This document shows positions 1 to 9,775 of a DNA stretch of 64,000 nucleotides, in pieces. The translations under genes and the position numbers were made by a program. Source of the DNA: Ammoniphilus resinae (GTDB lineage Bacteria > Bacillota > Bacilli > Aneurinibacillales > RAOX-1); NCBI RefSeq assembly GCF_017873965.1, contig NZ_JAGGKT010000004.1, positions 62,001 through 126,000 on the forward strand. The letters are read 5' to 3'. Below the pieces are notes generated by a model. That model was not told the origin of the DNA. It ran no database searches and saw nothing but the letters and a program-made list of their open reading frames with translations. Positions within the stretch are counted from its first letter, which is position 1; each line of letters starts with the position of its first letter.

Positions 1-411
1 GACTATCGGACGATTGATGGGAATTGGGAAAAGAAAGCTTATGAGTACATCCATAAAGGAGCTAATGAGGATTACCTGAAAAAACAATTGAAAGAGTACA
101 GAGAATGGGTACAGAAAAACCAAATTGTTATTGAAGGATGGCTGAAACCAGAACCAACAATGGTTTATTCCAGTTTTGGTGGTTATAACGTTCGATCCGA
201 GTTCGAATTTAAAATCGTTTCCTTTAAACAAAATAAAAATCTGTTGTATGATCCATTTGCTGACGGGATGACTCTAAACAAAGGTGTTACTTATAAAGGG
301 TATGCAGATATTGAAATATCAGCTCATATGATGGGAGATTGGGGACAATCATTAAGGATCAGTAATCTCGCAAGTGTGTTTCTTAACAATAAAAGTAATT
401 TACCGAAATAA
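1..411 (+). CDS. Hypothetical protein, 5'-truncated by window edge
   Basis: The reading frame is open from base 1 to a TAA at 409-411, so only the last 136 residues are visible and the real start lies upstream. The visible part begins with a charged helical stretch, then a beta-rich region with aromatic residues and no Cys. I see no membrane segment or known motif. It could be a soluble or secreted domain upstream of the PKD-repeat gene. A hairpin follows its stop, so it is probably the last gene of its transcript. The family is not recognised. Confidence 0.7.
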   Translation, partial: DYRTIDGNWEKKAYEYIHKGANEDYLKKQLKEYREWVQKNQIVIEGWLKPEPTMVYSSFGGYNVRSEFEFKIVSFKQNKNLLYDPFADGMTLNKGVTYKGYADIEISAHMMGDWGQSLRISNLASVFLNNKSNLPK

Positions 412-431
412 TAGGCTGTAAATTGTTATTA

Positions 432-477
432 TCGATCTCTCATTTAGTGGTAAAAATCACGTTAAATGAGGATCGTT
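432..477 (+). terminator. Hairpin after the first gene, probable terminator
   Basis: The arms CTCATTTA and TAAATGAG, extended by CGATC/GATCG, face each other just after the first gene and are followed by a weak T-rich stretch. This separates the first gene from the PKD gene. Confidence 0.5.
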
Positions 478-527
478 TAATATGTTGGGGTTAATTTTTA
501 ATATAAAAAGGGGGGGAGGTAGAAAAA

Positions 528-3500
528 ATGCCAGGAATCATAAAAATAAGAAAAGTAATTGCTGTTTTCATGACAGCAATTTTTCTTATGGGACAGATTA
601 TAATCCCTTTACCTATATCAGCCTCTGTTAATGTGCAGGTAAATAATGGTCAAATTTTCTTCTCAACACAATCCAAAAAAGCTTCATCTGGGATCAGATA
701 CCGGACAACTGGCTGGATAGTCCATAAAGCCAGGGCAAATGGCAACCCCACATCCACAGCTCATGGGAAAATGGAAAACATGCAGCAAGTATCGGAAAGT
801 GATGGGCCTAGCGGAACTGTTATAACAGACTTCCTTATTCTAATAGATGTCGTTTCAAAAGCCATGAATGATGCTGGAATGGAAAGTACGAAAGATAGGG
901 ATACAATCTATCTTAGTTCCATATTTCAAATTATTGAAAATGGGAAATTACTCCCTCAAAAATATTATAGTAAATCTGCCATCGTAGGTGCTAGAAGTTG
1001 GGCAAATCCTAGTGATTTCGATCAGTTTTACGATATTCCAGTATCCTGGAATAGTGGTCAATATCCCGTTAGAGTTGTTTATAAAAAAGAAAACGGATCA
1101 TCGCCTATAACACTTAGTAGCTTCGTCAAAGGGCAATATAAGTCAGCCACGGCAGTCTCTCATACATTTGAACAAACATACAGTGGAATGCAGTTGCAAC
1201 GAACCTACATTGAGAACCCTTTTACAAAAGACAAAAAGTTTATTCTAGAAAAAACAGACCCCAACGTACAAACAAGAAACTTTACGGTAGGTATTGGCGG
1301 AACATATATAGTAGCTGAGTATAAAGATGGTCCACCACCACCAGCACCAGAACCAACGAAACCACCGGTACCTTCAGGGAACATATATGTAGATTTTGAT
1401 ATGCCACCTAGCGGAGAAACAAATACAACCATTCCGATTACGCAAATATCTGTACCTGCCAAGTGCGGTTATAGTAACGGACTTATAAAGGAATACAAGT
1501 GGACCGTATCTCCATCCAGTGGTTTTATGCCATCGACAGGCTCATGGCCCGGATGGAATAACAAAGTGTCTTTTTATAGTGCCGGAACCTATACCGTTAC
1601 TCTTTGGGCGAAGGATAATTGTGGAAATGAAGGGACAAAAACTAAGACAATCACCATCGGCTCTACACCAGTGGACCCTCCACCTCCACCACAACCCGAA
1701 AACATTCCACCGGTGGCTAAAGTCAGAGCGCCATCCTCGGTCAATATTGGGAAACCTGTAACTATTGATGGCTCGGGATCTTATGACCCGGATTTTGGTC
1801 CAAGTCCTTTAGATTATTCGTGGAAAATAAGCCCGAAAAATGGCTTTGATGGGGATTTAGAATATACAGGTGGAACACTTACTTTTAATGAAGAAGGGAC
1901 CTATGTCATTAAATTAACAGTAGACGATGGGGAGGACTCGGATACTGACGAACGAGAAATAGAGGTTGAAAATAAACCTCCAAGGGCGATCATTGATATG
2001 CCAAGTACAGTTATTCAAGGGGATGAGATTACCATTGAGAATCGCTCCTATGACCCTAATGGTGATCAAATAACTGTGATTAAGTGGACAATCCCGCCTG
2101 ATGCAAATATGAAAGACCCTATTACGGATCAGCCGGTCACCACTTTAAATGATGACAAGACCAAGGTGTATTTTGATACTCCCGGCGAATATGAATTTAA
2201 GTTATATGTGGAAGATGAATGGGGAAAGCCGGATGAAGTTACTGAAAAAATAACCGTAAAACCTGCTATTCCTACGGCCTATTATGTAATAGCACCAGGA
2301 AGTTACCCGAAAGAAAATCGGAAAATGGAGTTAGATGCAACACAGAGTACTACATCTAAGCGTTATCCCATTGTTTGGTCAAAAACAGAGTGGGAATTCG
2401 TTCCACCGACAGGGGTATCTTTAGATCAAGTAAAATGGGTCGATGATGGCGATTTAAGTATACATCAAACCTTATTTAAAAAAGCTGGTATTTATAAAAT
2501 ACGACTAAGGGTAACGAATACGGCAGGCAACACATCTCCTTGGTATGAACGGTCCATTGAGATTATGAGAGATACGCCTCCTCATGTAGATTTCTACGTT
2601 GCCTCGGCAATTATAAGGGATTCGGATACTCGTAAAGCTGCGATCAGCTTAACTGATCTAACACAGTCAGATGATCAGGATATCATATCCAAGCGGGTAT
2701 GGAAGTATAAATTTGATTCCGATAATGACGGGGATTTTCTTGATGAAAATTGGATTATACTTGATAACGGTAACAATCCGAACCCAATCCTATATACGGA
2801 CAAAGTTGGGAATTATTTATTCGAGCTTGAAGTCGAAGAGGAGTTCGGCCAGCCGACTATTCCCCAATTTATAACCGCAGAGGACAAACGAAAAGGGGAT
2901 ACAACGGCAAAACCAATGAGCGAAAAGAAATCGGAAGTGATTAATCTTCGCCCAATGGTATCTTTTGCCCCCATTTTCAAGAAAAAAGCGGATATTGTTT
3001 TTACTGTGGGACAAGTAGAACAATCTAAAGTAGCCGATTTGAATGGAATGATCGCGACTTACATGAAGTCGAAATTTGCATCTACTGGCATTGATGCAGA
3101 GATCACTTCAATTGAAACAACGCAATTGGCTGTTGAAAATAATTTTGCATGGGTAGAGTACAGTCATTCTTATACGGATTCTGCTTATAGCGGTTCCACA
3201 TCTAACGGTGTTCCAACGACAAATCATATTGTAAAGAACGGAAAAGACCTAACGTTTTATGGGTATGATGCGCCTGGATACAAGGACTTTTTATTTATGC
3301 CGAATAACGTTAAATCTAAAAAGACGTTTCGATTTCAAGTTAATGAGAATCAAACGGACTGGCATACATTGGAAGGGGCCGGGTATCTCTTTAATACTCA
3401 AATCGTAGGGGATACATTAAGTGGTTATGCGATCCTTCTTGCGCAAACAGGGATTAAACTTTATCAAATACCTGCTGTCAATGTTAACCAGTTTCATGAA

Positions 3501-6443
3501 GGTGTTGTTTATTCGGTAGCATCTGCTGGAATGGAAATCGGAAGTTATCCCAAGACAAGCAATCAGCACGATTTCGTAATTGAGGTTACTCCAGACAAAA
3601 TAGATCTATGGGATAACGGTGTTAAACTGATCGATGGTAAAGCTCTACCGGAACAATATGGAAATGGATTCGGACCTATGGCTAGCTATGTTTCACATGG
3701 TTGTAGCTCACTGTCTTATATTACGTTTAAAAATATTGAGATGGAAACCATATCTGGTAGATCATTCGATGAAGTATTAAAGGAGCCAACTTGGAGAGAC
3801 GGTGCCTTCCGATTTGTTGCGAATATTAGTGATGTGGAGATTCCTGAGTTTAACGATCCTCAGAAGCAGTCTGTTATCTATTCCCGTATGTTAAATAATG
3901 TGCTTGATTTTTCGGGTTTAGGGACAAATGCTAATCAATCGCAAATTAGAAGGATCATTGGTATTAATAACGGGAACGGTACATTCATTAATAATACGAG
4001 AATGGACCAAGCCATAAGCAACTATGCAGATTATATTATAGCTAAGATTAATGCGAACAGTGGTTTATCTAATTACATTTTGTTAGATCAAGAAATTAAT
4101 TTTGAGACGTTCTATGAAGATGTCGAAAGGGATCCAGAAATCGCTAGGAGATGGAAATTCGACCATACAAATCCAAATTACTTTCAGAACAGTTTAGGAA
4201 GAGCCCCTTATCATGATCAATGGCTGCCTAATTCGGTAAATAAATTTTCTCATGTAGGGGAATTTGATATCACCTTTCAGGCGAAAGATGAACCTCGATA
4301 TAACAATGGAACATTTGATAACCGATTCGATAACTATCGTTTGTGGTCTTGGGAACCTGAAAAAACACTGAAACTATTTGTGCATCGGAAATCAATCGCT
4401 AACTTTTCACCTGTTTTAAGCCCAAGTTCATCAACGAAGCCAACTAGCATATTGGAAGATTTCGAAGACACGAACTATAATTTCAGCTTCAGTGGTTCTT
4501 GGGGAAGAAATACAACAAGAAAATCAGGTGGTAATTATTCCTATAAAAGTGGTAGCACTGGACATAGTTCATCGTCAACAGGATCGACAACATTTACTAT
4601 TCCGGCCCAAGCAAAAAATGCGAGACTTTCATTTGATTGGTATGTTAGTTCAGAAACAAACTACGACTACTTAACAATCTCTTTAAATGGAAATAACATC
4701 GTAAACGTATCAGGTAATCAGGGATGGGTGAATTATAAACAGGCGTTAATTCCTGGAACTACCTACAACTTACAATTTACGTATCGTAAAGATGGGTCGG
4801 GAAGTGTTGGGGACGATGCTGGGTATATAGATAACTTAAGCGTTTATTATGAAGGGGTTGATCCCCTATCTTACGGCCTATCCATTCGTGATTATTCGTA
4901 TGATATTGACCATGAATACGAAGCGAATAAGGGGATTGTACAAAGGGAATGGAAATGGAAAGAAGATACCGCAACAACTTGGACAGCGGGCATGCCACCT
5001 TCAACACTTAATGCGGGAAAAACGATCCTTATTTATCTTCGGGTCAAAGACCCCGAGGGGGTATGGTCTGATCCGGACGTAAAGGTTGTGACAACTAGCG
5101 GTAATATTCCGCCTGTTGCGGTATTTACTCCGAAACCAAACCCATTGCCGCTTTCCCAATCCTTATCGTATGAGGATTTAAGTTATGATCCGAACGGTGA
5201 TCCGATCGTGGGATATCGATGGAGATCACAGCCTGCAGCAGGCGGGGCGTGGACTGATCATGGAATTAGTCCAGGAGGCACTTCCTTTGCTAATACAGCT
5301 CCTAAGAAGTTTGGAAAGATAGGCGAATATCGAATTGAATTGACTGTCCAAGATAACAAAGGGGCATGGTCTGAGCCATATTATCAGGTAATAAAGGTAA
5401 TTGCAGAGAATAAGCCGCCGATTGCATTATTTGATTTATTGCCGGGCTATTCGATCCCACAAGATGTGCCAATGTCTTATAGAGACCGTTCATATGATCA
5501 GGATACTCCACCTGATCCGCTTGTTGCCTGGGAGTGGCGCATGAAAAAAACAACGGATACGAATTGGACAACCATTTCAGAACCGCCAAGTGATTTGTCT
5601 GGCTACGCGCCTGGCAGCTATCAAATTCAACTAAGGGTGAAGGATCAACCGGCATTAAGTCAATTAACACCACTATGGTCTAACTGGTTCGAGAGAATCG
5701 TTACGATTTCACCTAAAAACCAAAAGCCAGTGGCCAATCTCAGTGTTTCACCTAATCCATCGCCTGCAGATGAACAGGTAACTTGGATTGATAGATCGAC
5801 GGATCCAGAAGGAAAAAATCTGGATGCTTATGAAATGAGAATTACTCAGCTAGATAGTGGAGTTTCTCAATTCTTCTCTAATAATTACTCTAAACCATCA
5901 GGTGCAGCGATGGATATGAGTAGTCGTTTTATACAAATATTTGAAACGTCGAGCTTTCCTAATGATGGTGTGGGAACCTATCGAATTGAATACCGAGTCC
6001 GAGATCAAGCACCTAACAATCTGGGATCGCCTCAATTGTGGTCGGATTGGCAAGTCCAAACATTCGTGGTGGAGGATGCATTAAGGATTATTGGTGGTGT
6101 TGAACCTCCGGTAGCTCGAAGTGGACAAGCTATTAAATTAACCGCTAATACAGAGGGTAAAGCACAACAGGTAGTTACTAGAATAGACTGGAATCGCGAT
6201 GGCGACTTTAACGATGAAGGCGAAACCATATCGTTAAAAGAAAAATACCCAACAACAAGTAAAGCGAATGAGTGGGAGGAATGGGTAATTATTCCTTTGC
6301 CGACAGCAGATGGGGTTTATTCAATTGAGTATGAAGCGATTAAGCCATCTCCGAGTGGACCACCCAAGAGTGTAACGGATTACAAGACTATCACCATTGT
6401 TGGGGATATTTTCCAAGATTACTTTATGGAGTACTATAAATAG
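528..6443 (+). CDS. Giant secreted PKD-repeat protein
   Basis: This is a 1971-residue exported protein. The start is set by a GGGGGGAGGT ribosome site 7 bases before the ATG. Residues 1-33 form a Sec signal peptide (basic start, hydrophobic core, ASA-type cleavage site). Proline-rich linkers near residues 268-282 and 385-392 flank the first of many PKD/Ig-like beta modules (SYDPDG/DRSYDP and YTVTLWA-like strands), seen at roughly 285-680 and again at 1445-1850. Between them lie a concanavalin/LamG-like region (about 930-1080) and a jelly-roll-like domain (about 1310-1440, GYIDNLSV ending) typical of carbohydrate binding. There is no LPXTG, C-terminal anchor or visible catalytic motif. A role as adhesin or polysaccharide/surface-binding protein is inferred. 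A strong terminator follows. Confidence 0.8.
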   Translation: MPGIIKIRKVIAVFMTAIFLMGQIIIPLPISASVNVQVNNGQIFFSTQSKKASSGIRYRTTGWIVHKARANGNPTSTAHGKMENMQQVSESDGPSGTVITDFLILIDVVSKAMNDAGMESTKDRDTIYLSSIFQIIENGKLLPQKYYSKSAIVGARSWANPSDFDQFYDIPVSWNSGQYPVRVVYKKENGSSPITLSSFVKGQYKSATAVSHTFEQTYSGMQLQRTYIENPFTKDKKFILEKTDPNVQTRNFTVGIGGTYIVAEYKDGPPPPAPEPTKPPVPSGNIYVDFDMPPSGETNTTIPITQISVPAKCGYSNGLIKEYKWTVSPSSGFMPSTGSWPGWNNKVSFYSAGTYTVTLWAKDNCGNEGTKTKTITIGSTPVDPPPPPQPENIPPVAKVRAPSSVNIGKPVTIDGSGSYDPDFGPSPLDYSWKISPKNGFDGDLEYTGGTLTFNEEGTYVIKLTVDDGEDSDTDEREIEVENKPPRAIIDMPSTVIQGDEITIENRSYDPNGDQITVIKWTIPPDANMKDPITDQPVTTLNDDKTKVYFDTPGEYEFKLYVEDEWGKPDEVTEKITVKPAIPTAYYVIAPGSYPKENRKMELDATQSTTSKRYPIVWSKTEWEFVPPTGVSLDQVKWVDDGDLSIHQTLFKKAGIYKIRLRVTNTAGNTSPWYERSIEIMRDTPPHVDFYVASAIIRDSDTRKAAISLTDLTQSDDQDIISKRVWKYKFDSDNDGDFLDENWIILDNGNNPNPILYTDKVGNYLFELEVEEEFGQPTIPQFITAEDKRKGDTTAKPMSEKKSEVINLRPMVSFAPIFKKKADIVFTVGQVEQSKVADLNGMIATYMKSKFASTGIDAEITSIETTQLAVENNFAWVEYSHSYTDSAYSGSTSNGVPTTNHIVKNGKDLTFYGYDAPGYKDFLFMPNNVKSKKTFRFQVNENQTDWHTLEGAGYLFNTQIVGDTLSGYAILLAQTGIKLYQIPAVNVNQFHEGVVYSVASAGMEIGSYPKTSNQHDFVIEVTPDKIDLWDNGVKLIDGKALPEQYGNGFGPMASYVSHGCSSLSYITFKNIEMETISGRSFDEVLKEPTWRDGAFRFVANISDVEIPEFNDPQKQSVIYSRMLNNVLDFSGLGTNANQSQIRRIIGINNGNGTFINNTRMDQAISNYADYIIAKINANSGLSNYILLDQEINFETFYEDVERDPEIARRWKFDHTNPNYFQNSLGRAPYHDQWLPNSVNKFSHVGEFDITFQAKDEPRYNNGTFDNRFDNYRLWSWEPEKTLKLFVHRKSIANFSPVLSPSSSTKPTSILEDFEDTNYNFSFSGSWGRNTTRKSGGNYSYKSGSTGHSSSSTGSTTFTIPAQAKNARLSFDWYVSSETNYDYLTISLNGNNIVNVSGNQGWVNYKQALIPGTTYNLQFTYRKDGSGSVGDDAGYIDNLSVYYEGVDPLSYGLSIRDYSYDIDHEYEANKGIVQREWKWKEDTATTWTAGMPPSTLNAGKTILIYLRVKDPEGVWSDPDVKVVTTSGNIPPVAVFTPKPNPLPLSQSLSYEDLSYDPNGDPIVGYRWRSQPAAGGAWTDHGISPGGTSFANTAPKKFGKIGEYRIELTVQDNKGAWSEPYYQVIKVIAENKPPIALFDLLPGYSIPQDVPMSYRDRSYDQDTPPDPLVAWEWRMKKTTDTNWTTISEPPSDLSGYAPGSYQIQLRVKDQPALSQLTPLWSNWFERIVTISPKNQKPVANLSVSPNPSPADEQVTWIDRSTDPEGKNLDAYEMRITQLDSGVSQFFSNNYSKPSGAAMDMSSRFIQIFETSSFPNDGVGTYRIEYRVRDQAPNNLGSPQLWSDWQVQTFVVEDALRIIGGVEPPVARSGQAIKLTANTEGKAQQVVTRIDWNRDGDFNDEGETISLKEKYPTTSKANEWEEWVIIPLPTADGVYSIEYEAIKPSPSGPPKSVTDYKTITIVGDIFQDYFMEYYK

Positions 6444-6448
6444 TCATG

Positions 6449-6478
6449 CCATGGGTGTTTCACCCATGGTTTTGTTTT
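6449..6478 (+). terminator. Intrinsic terminator after the PKD gene
   Basis: A perfect 8-bp stem, CCATGGGT/ACCCATGG, with a 5-base loop is followed by TTTTGTTTT. It lies between the PKD stop and the ankyrin ribosome site. This is one reason to reject the earlier in-frame ATG at 6446 as the ankyrin start. Confidence 0.85.
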
Positions 6479-6496
6479 AAGAAAGGAGATGAGGTT

Positions 6497-7186
6497 ATGT
6501 CTTTATTGACCAAACGTTATTCAACGATAATTTCTTTAATTTTTATTGTTGTATTCATTGTCATTGCCTATTTTTCCTATGACCAGAATAAAAGCGAGGA
6601 AGTGATAGAAGATCAAATGGAGTTAAATCACTCACTGGACATTCATGGTACGACCTATCTCATGAAAATGGCCCAAGAAGGGGATTTGGTAAGGGTTAAA
6701 GAAGCTTTAAAGAGAGATGCGAATCCTCATGCAACAGATAAGTATAATCAAACTGCGTTGTCGCACGCTGTATCATGGAATCAGCCTGAGGTAGTTAAAA
6801 CATTATTGGAAGCAGGAGCGAACCCGGATATTGTAAGACATGATGGCTTTACTCCATTAATGATTGCTATTTTAGAGAACAAAGCGGATATTGCTAACCT
6901 CCTGTTAAACGGAGGGGCAAACATTCATATTCAAGATAACGATGCGAACGACGCTCTCCAGCATGCCGTGTCGAGATATTTACATGGTTTTCCTTCACCT
7001 GAAATTGTTCAAAAATTAATCGAATTGGGAGCAGACGTAAACCGAGCGAATAATTATGGGCAGACACCTTTGCTTCACGCCATGGAAGATAAGAATACCG
7101 AAATGATCGAATTGTTAAAAGAACATGGCGCGGTTGTCCCAAAAGATTCAAAGATTAAGCTTGTTCATAATCCAATAAAAAAATAA
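6497..7186 (+). CDS. Membrane-anchored ankyrin-repeat protein
   Basis: 229 residues. The start at 6497 is chosen because GAAAGGAG lies 8 bases upstream; the earlier in-frame ATG at 6446 lies inside a terminator. Residues about 8-30 are a single hydrophobic helix, followed by a charged linker and then four to five ankyrin units (for example TALSHAVSWNQPEVVKTLLE followed by AGANPD, and TPLMIAI, LIELGADVN, TPLLHAM). Ankyrin repeats bind proteins and have no catalytic role. The topology suggests an N-terminal anchor with an external repeat face. Its partner is unknown; the neighbouring secreted PKD protein is an obvious candidate. Confidence 0.85.
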   Translation: MSLLTKRYSTIISLIFIVVFIVIAYFSYDQNKSEEVIEDQMELNHSLDIHGTTYLMKMAQEGDLVRVKEALKRDANPHATDKYNQTALSHAVSWNQPEVVKTLLEAGANPDIVRHDGFTPLMIAILENKADIANLLLNGGANIHIQDNDANDALQHAVSRYLHGFPSPEIVQKLIELGADVNRANNYGQTPLLHAMEDKNTEMIELLKEHGAVVPKDSKIKLVHNPIKK

Positions 7187-7360
7187 AGGTGATAAGTTTT
7201 AAAATGGAATAGTGTATCTTTGTTGTTAAAGATTACTACTTAACTTATAATAAAAGAAGTTTAATATTCAAAATTTCGGGAGCACCGATACAAACAGGAC
7301 AGCTATGTCTTGATTGTGTATTGTTGTTCCTTTTTTGCGTTTCGAAAAGGAGATGACCAA

Positions 7361-8407
7361 TTGAAACTATCCATTGAAAAACCAATTATTATTGGCAAGA
7401 ATCATAATCAAGCTGAAATGGCATGGGCTTGGTGGCATGAGCATCATGCTCGTTTGGCCATAGTGGGTGATAGCCAACTTTCTCCAAGAAAAGAGATGAT
7501 AAAGTCGATAGCAGGGTTAATTCACGGGCGCGATTCAAATGCCGTTTTTTGGATAACCGACGATCCGAAGTCATCACTATCTGAGGTTTATCCAATTCAA
7601 TCAATTCCATGGGTTGAACAATTCCCCGATCCACCGAAGGAGATCGTGGATAGGGATATTTTTATTGCCAATAGAAAATTTTTTTCATCCTCATTTTTTT
7701 CCCTTCTCGCACAAAAGAAGGGGATTTTAAGAAAGGATTTGTTCCCACCAACCTCCTATCAGGGGCATATAGAAGGTCCAATGGGTGGTTATATAAGAGC
7801 TATTCAGACCCTAGAGGATGAAGACAAAAAGACATGGTTAATGAACGAAATCATGGATCTAGAAAATGTTTACTGGTACAAAACGAAAGATGGCGGAAGA
7901 AAGTTTTATTTAAACAGTGAAGGAGAGTATCAAAAAGCACTGTCTTTCCTTGTAGCTGCTTGGTCATTCTGGGCTTATACTTGCGAATTAGAAGAGGCTC
8001 AACAGATGCTACTGATTATTGAACCGCCTAAGGAATTTTTAATGGCTCATACAGACCCTATGATCCAAGAGATTATAGTTGAAGCATTAAGGATCTTGAA
8101 CAATCTATCCGTTACCACCACGACTACAGTCATTTTATCGTCCGAAACATTTAATCCTATTCCTTTCCATAACTATCGGTATCGGGTAATTTTTCAGACG
8201 AAAGACTCTGACATTGATTTGTCCACTCCTGAAAATAAAAAAGCGATTCAAATGCCTTCTCTCTATAATGCCTGGGAGATGGGAAATGATGATAAGGGAT
8301 TATGGGAGGATAATCATACCGGTGAAAGATTTGTATTGAGTTTTTCAGGTGAGGATGTTTCGTTTTGGGATGATTATGAGGATGGTATCAGACAGGATCA
8401 AGAGTAA
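7361..8407 (+). CDS. Degenerate FtsK/TraG-like ATPase fold protein
   Basis: 348 residues from TTG 7361, which sits 7 bases after AAAAGGAGATGA; an upstream in-frame ATG at 7310 lacks a ribosome site. The order of segments resembles FtsK/HerA/TraG motor domains: a hydrophobic strand then GDSQLSPRK where a Walker A loop is expected, a second strand ending in DDPKS, a late strand LLIIEPPKE in the Walker B position, then a TTTTVILSS strand like the sensor strand of FtsK ATPases, followed by an arginine-bearing RVIF strand. The P-loop glycines and the Walker B DE are not intact, so ATP hydrolysis looks unlikely. The fold call is inference from motif order only. Confidence 0.55.
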   Translation: MKLSIEKPIIIGKNHNQAEMAWAWWHEHHARLAIVGDSQLSPRKEMIKSIAGLIHGRDSNAVFWITDDPKSSLSEVYPIQSIPWVEQFPDPPKEIVDRDIFIANRKFFSSSFFSLLAQKKGILRKDLFPPTSYQGHIEGPMGGYIRAIQTLEDEDKKTWLMNEIMDLENVYWYKTKDGGRKFYLNSEGEYQKALSFLVAAWSFWAYTCELEEAQQMLLIIEPPKEFLMAHTDPMIQEIIVEALRILNNLSVTTTTTVILSSETFNPIPFHNYRYRVIFQTKDSDIDLSTPENKKAIQMPSLYNAWEMGNDDKGLWEDNHTGERFVLSFSGEDVSFWDDYEDGIRQDQE

Positions 8408-8426
8408 AGATAGGAGTAATTTAGAG

Positions 8427-8660
8427 TTGAGAGAATGGAGTAAATTACAACTGGAAATAGGCGACATCATAACGTGTTTTAATAAAAAGCAAAATATCCG
8501 TATTCAGGTCATTGTAACAGAAATTTATGATCGATATCTTGTGGTGAAAGGGCAAGACCAACGTGATTGGAAGGAGGCATTTTTGAAGATTGACTTGCTT
8601 TATAATATTCACCCAGAGTATCAATTTGAATATGGAACGAAGAAAAGTAAAATTGCATAA
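8427..8660 (+). CDS. Small basic hypothetical protein
   Basis: 77 residues from TTG 8427, chosen because TAGGAG lies 10 bases upstream just after the preceding gene's stop; an earlier in-frame ATG at 8349 lies inside that gene. The sequence is mainly beta-strand (IQVIVTEIYDRYLVVKG), suggesting a small barrel or SH3-like fold. It is probably co-transcribed with the degenerate ATPase gene. No family is recognised. Confidence 0.6.
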   Translation: MREWSKLQLEIGDIITCFNKKQNIRIQVIVTEIYDRYLVVKGQDQRDWKEAFLKIDLLYNIHPEYQFEYGTKKSKIA

Positions 8661-8698
8661 AGTGAGAGAAGTGTGTGCATGAAATATATAATTCTGAT

Positions 8699-8857
8699 AT
8701 AATGGGAATATATATTTGATGTGATTTTTTAGACTATTCTTGTCCAGGCGGACGAGAAGATTGATTCGCAGAATGAACGTTACACCCCTAAAAGGTGGTT
8801 TTGAAGTCCTTATTTTGCTATGGACTCATTCCCCACTCTTTTAGGGGTTTTGTTGTT
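8699..8857 (+). promoter_or_regulatory. Promoter plus structured leader/terminator, family A copy 1
   Basis: An extended -10 (TGATATAAT, box at 8699-8704) is followed by a conserved block at 8741-8785 with a GTCC-AGGC-GGAC mini-hairpin, then a long stem CCCCTAAAAG...CTTTTAGGGG with an inner AGTCC/GGACT stem and TTTT (8786-8857). The same architecture and block recur upstream of the exonuclease gene at 14464-14642. It looks like an attenuator for the gene at 8913. Confidence 0.6.
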
Positions 8858-8912
8858 TTGTGGGTCTTTTTCAAAGGACGTGTAACCCATACCAATAAAG
8901 GAGAGATGGAGT

Positions 8913-9245
8913 ATGCAAGTACAACCGATTACATTTAAAGATATTGCCGATAGTATGGGGATGGACGAGGCTAGATGTTCAGTTAGCCTCTCGCTGCCCC
9001 CGTTAGTTAGTGACGTATTTAATTTCCGTGTATTCTGTATCGTAGAGATGCTTCTCAATCGATTAATCACTACCGGAAATCTAAAAAAAATAACCGGCAA
9101 TCATTGGGGAGAGATTAAAAAAATTGTTAACCTTACGGAGGAAGTTTACGTGGTTAATATTCAATTGAGTTCAGCGCCGCAACCTTTTCCCTTAGAAATA
9201 AGAGTAAGCGATCTAGTGGGAAATAAACACGCTATCGTACACTAG
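8913..9245 (+). CDS. Hypothetical protein downstream of leader A1
   Basis: 110 residues with AAGGAGAGATGGAGT directly before the ATG. The N-terminal half carries a segment resembling a helix-turn-helix (ITFKDIADSMGMDEARCSVS); the C-terminal half is beta-rich. The gene stands alone between a structured leader and a terminator, so it is a single-gene transcript probably controlled by attenuation. A small DNA-binding protein is possible but not shown. Confidence 0.6.
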   Translation: MQVQPITFKDIADSMGMDEARCSVSLSLPPLVSDVFNFRVFCIVEMLLNRLITTGNLKKITGNHWGEIKKIVNLTEEVYVVNIQLSSAPQPFPLEIRVSDLVGNKHAIVH

Positions 9246-9254
9246 AATAAAAAA

Positions 9255-9300
9255 AATACAGCCCAAGTCGTAAACCCTAGACTTGGACTGTATTTCTATT
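9255..9300 (+). terminator. Intrinsic terminator
   Basis: CCAAGTC/GACTTGG, extended by AATACAG/CTGTATT, encloses a 9-base loop with T-rich sequence downstream. It ends the 8913 transcript. The A-rich left flank would also let it serve leftward transcripts. Confidence 0.8.
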
Positions 9301-9314
9301 TAAACAGTTCGTCC

Positions 9315-9419
9315 TCAAGATTTTTTATCTTGAAAGACCTTTTTGATCTCTTCGAAGTCAACAGCAATATTGCCACCGATCTCCGATTTTATTATCTCCC
9401 TGGCATAAAGATAACTCAC
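9315..9419 (-). CDS. Possible 34-residue peptide gene
   Basis: A minus-strand frame from GTG 9419 to TGA encodes 34 residues with a coding-like helical character (IIKSEIGGNIAVDFEEIKKV). GAGGTGAG overlaps the GTG, so the ribosome site is not well placed. It lies left of the bidirectional hairpin. It may be the tail of a decayed gene. Confidence 0.22.
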   Translation of the reverse strand: MSYLYAREIIKSEIGGNIAVDFEEIKKVFQDKKS

Positions 9420-9431
9420 CTCGCATTGGAA

Positions 9432-9507
9432 AAAATAAAAAAGCCCGCTGGGTGAAGGTTCGAACTCAAATTGAGCCGAATCTCTAACCCTGCGGGCCTA
9501 TTTTTTT
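9432..9507. terminator. Long bidirectional terminator hairpin
   Basis: GCCCGC/GCGGGC arms with an internal CTCAAATTGAG palindrome are flanked by an A-rich run on the left and seven Ts on the right, so it can stop transcription in both directions. Leftward it terminates the small gene at 9506-9655. Confidence 0.75.
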
Positions 9508-9655
9508 AACTCACTTTGTAATTTTTGTTTCTTAAAAAGGACTGGTTCATTTTTCTTATTAATTCAAGACTGTTAAATCCTTGAACCATTCCATTTTGTG
9601 TAATTCGAAGCCACTCTTGTAACTTGATAGGCAGCTCCCTTTCTATTTTCCGCAC
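9506..9655 (-). CDS. Small basic hypothetical protein or gene remnant
   Basis: 49 residues from GTG 9655 with a convincing amphipathic helical composition (RELPIKLQEWLRITQNG; ELIRKMNQSFLRN). The stop abuts a strong terminator, supporting real transcription. No clear ribosome site is seen and a stop lies five codons upstream, so it may be the 3' end of a broken gene. Confidence 0.35.
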   Translation of the reverse strand: MRKIERELPIKLQEWLRITQNGMVQGFNSLELIRKMNQSFLRNKNYKVS

Positions 9656-9775
9656 CCGTTGAAGGTGTCACTAGTATATTCCTATACCGAATCTGGAAAA
9701 ATTGGTAAAATAAAATTAATTTCGTAATCAATTCGCTATTATTTTGATAAATTTTGAAATAAGCTGGAGGCAGAC

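Noticed and set aside
6446-6496. Earlier start for the membrane ankyrin gene
   Set aside because: This stretch is the intrinsic terminator of the PKD gene, and a proper ribosome site precedes ATG 6497.
9432-9507. tRNA-like element
   Set aside because: GGTTCGAACTC resembles a T-arm, but there is no acceptor stem, anticodon arm or CCA. The structure is a long terminator hairpin.
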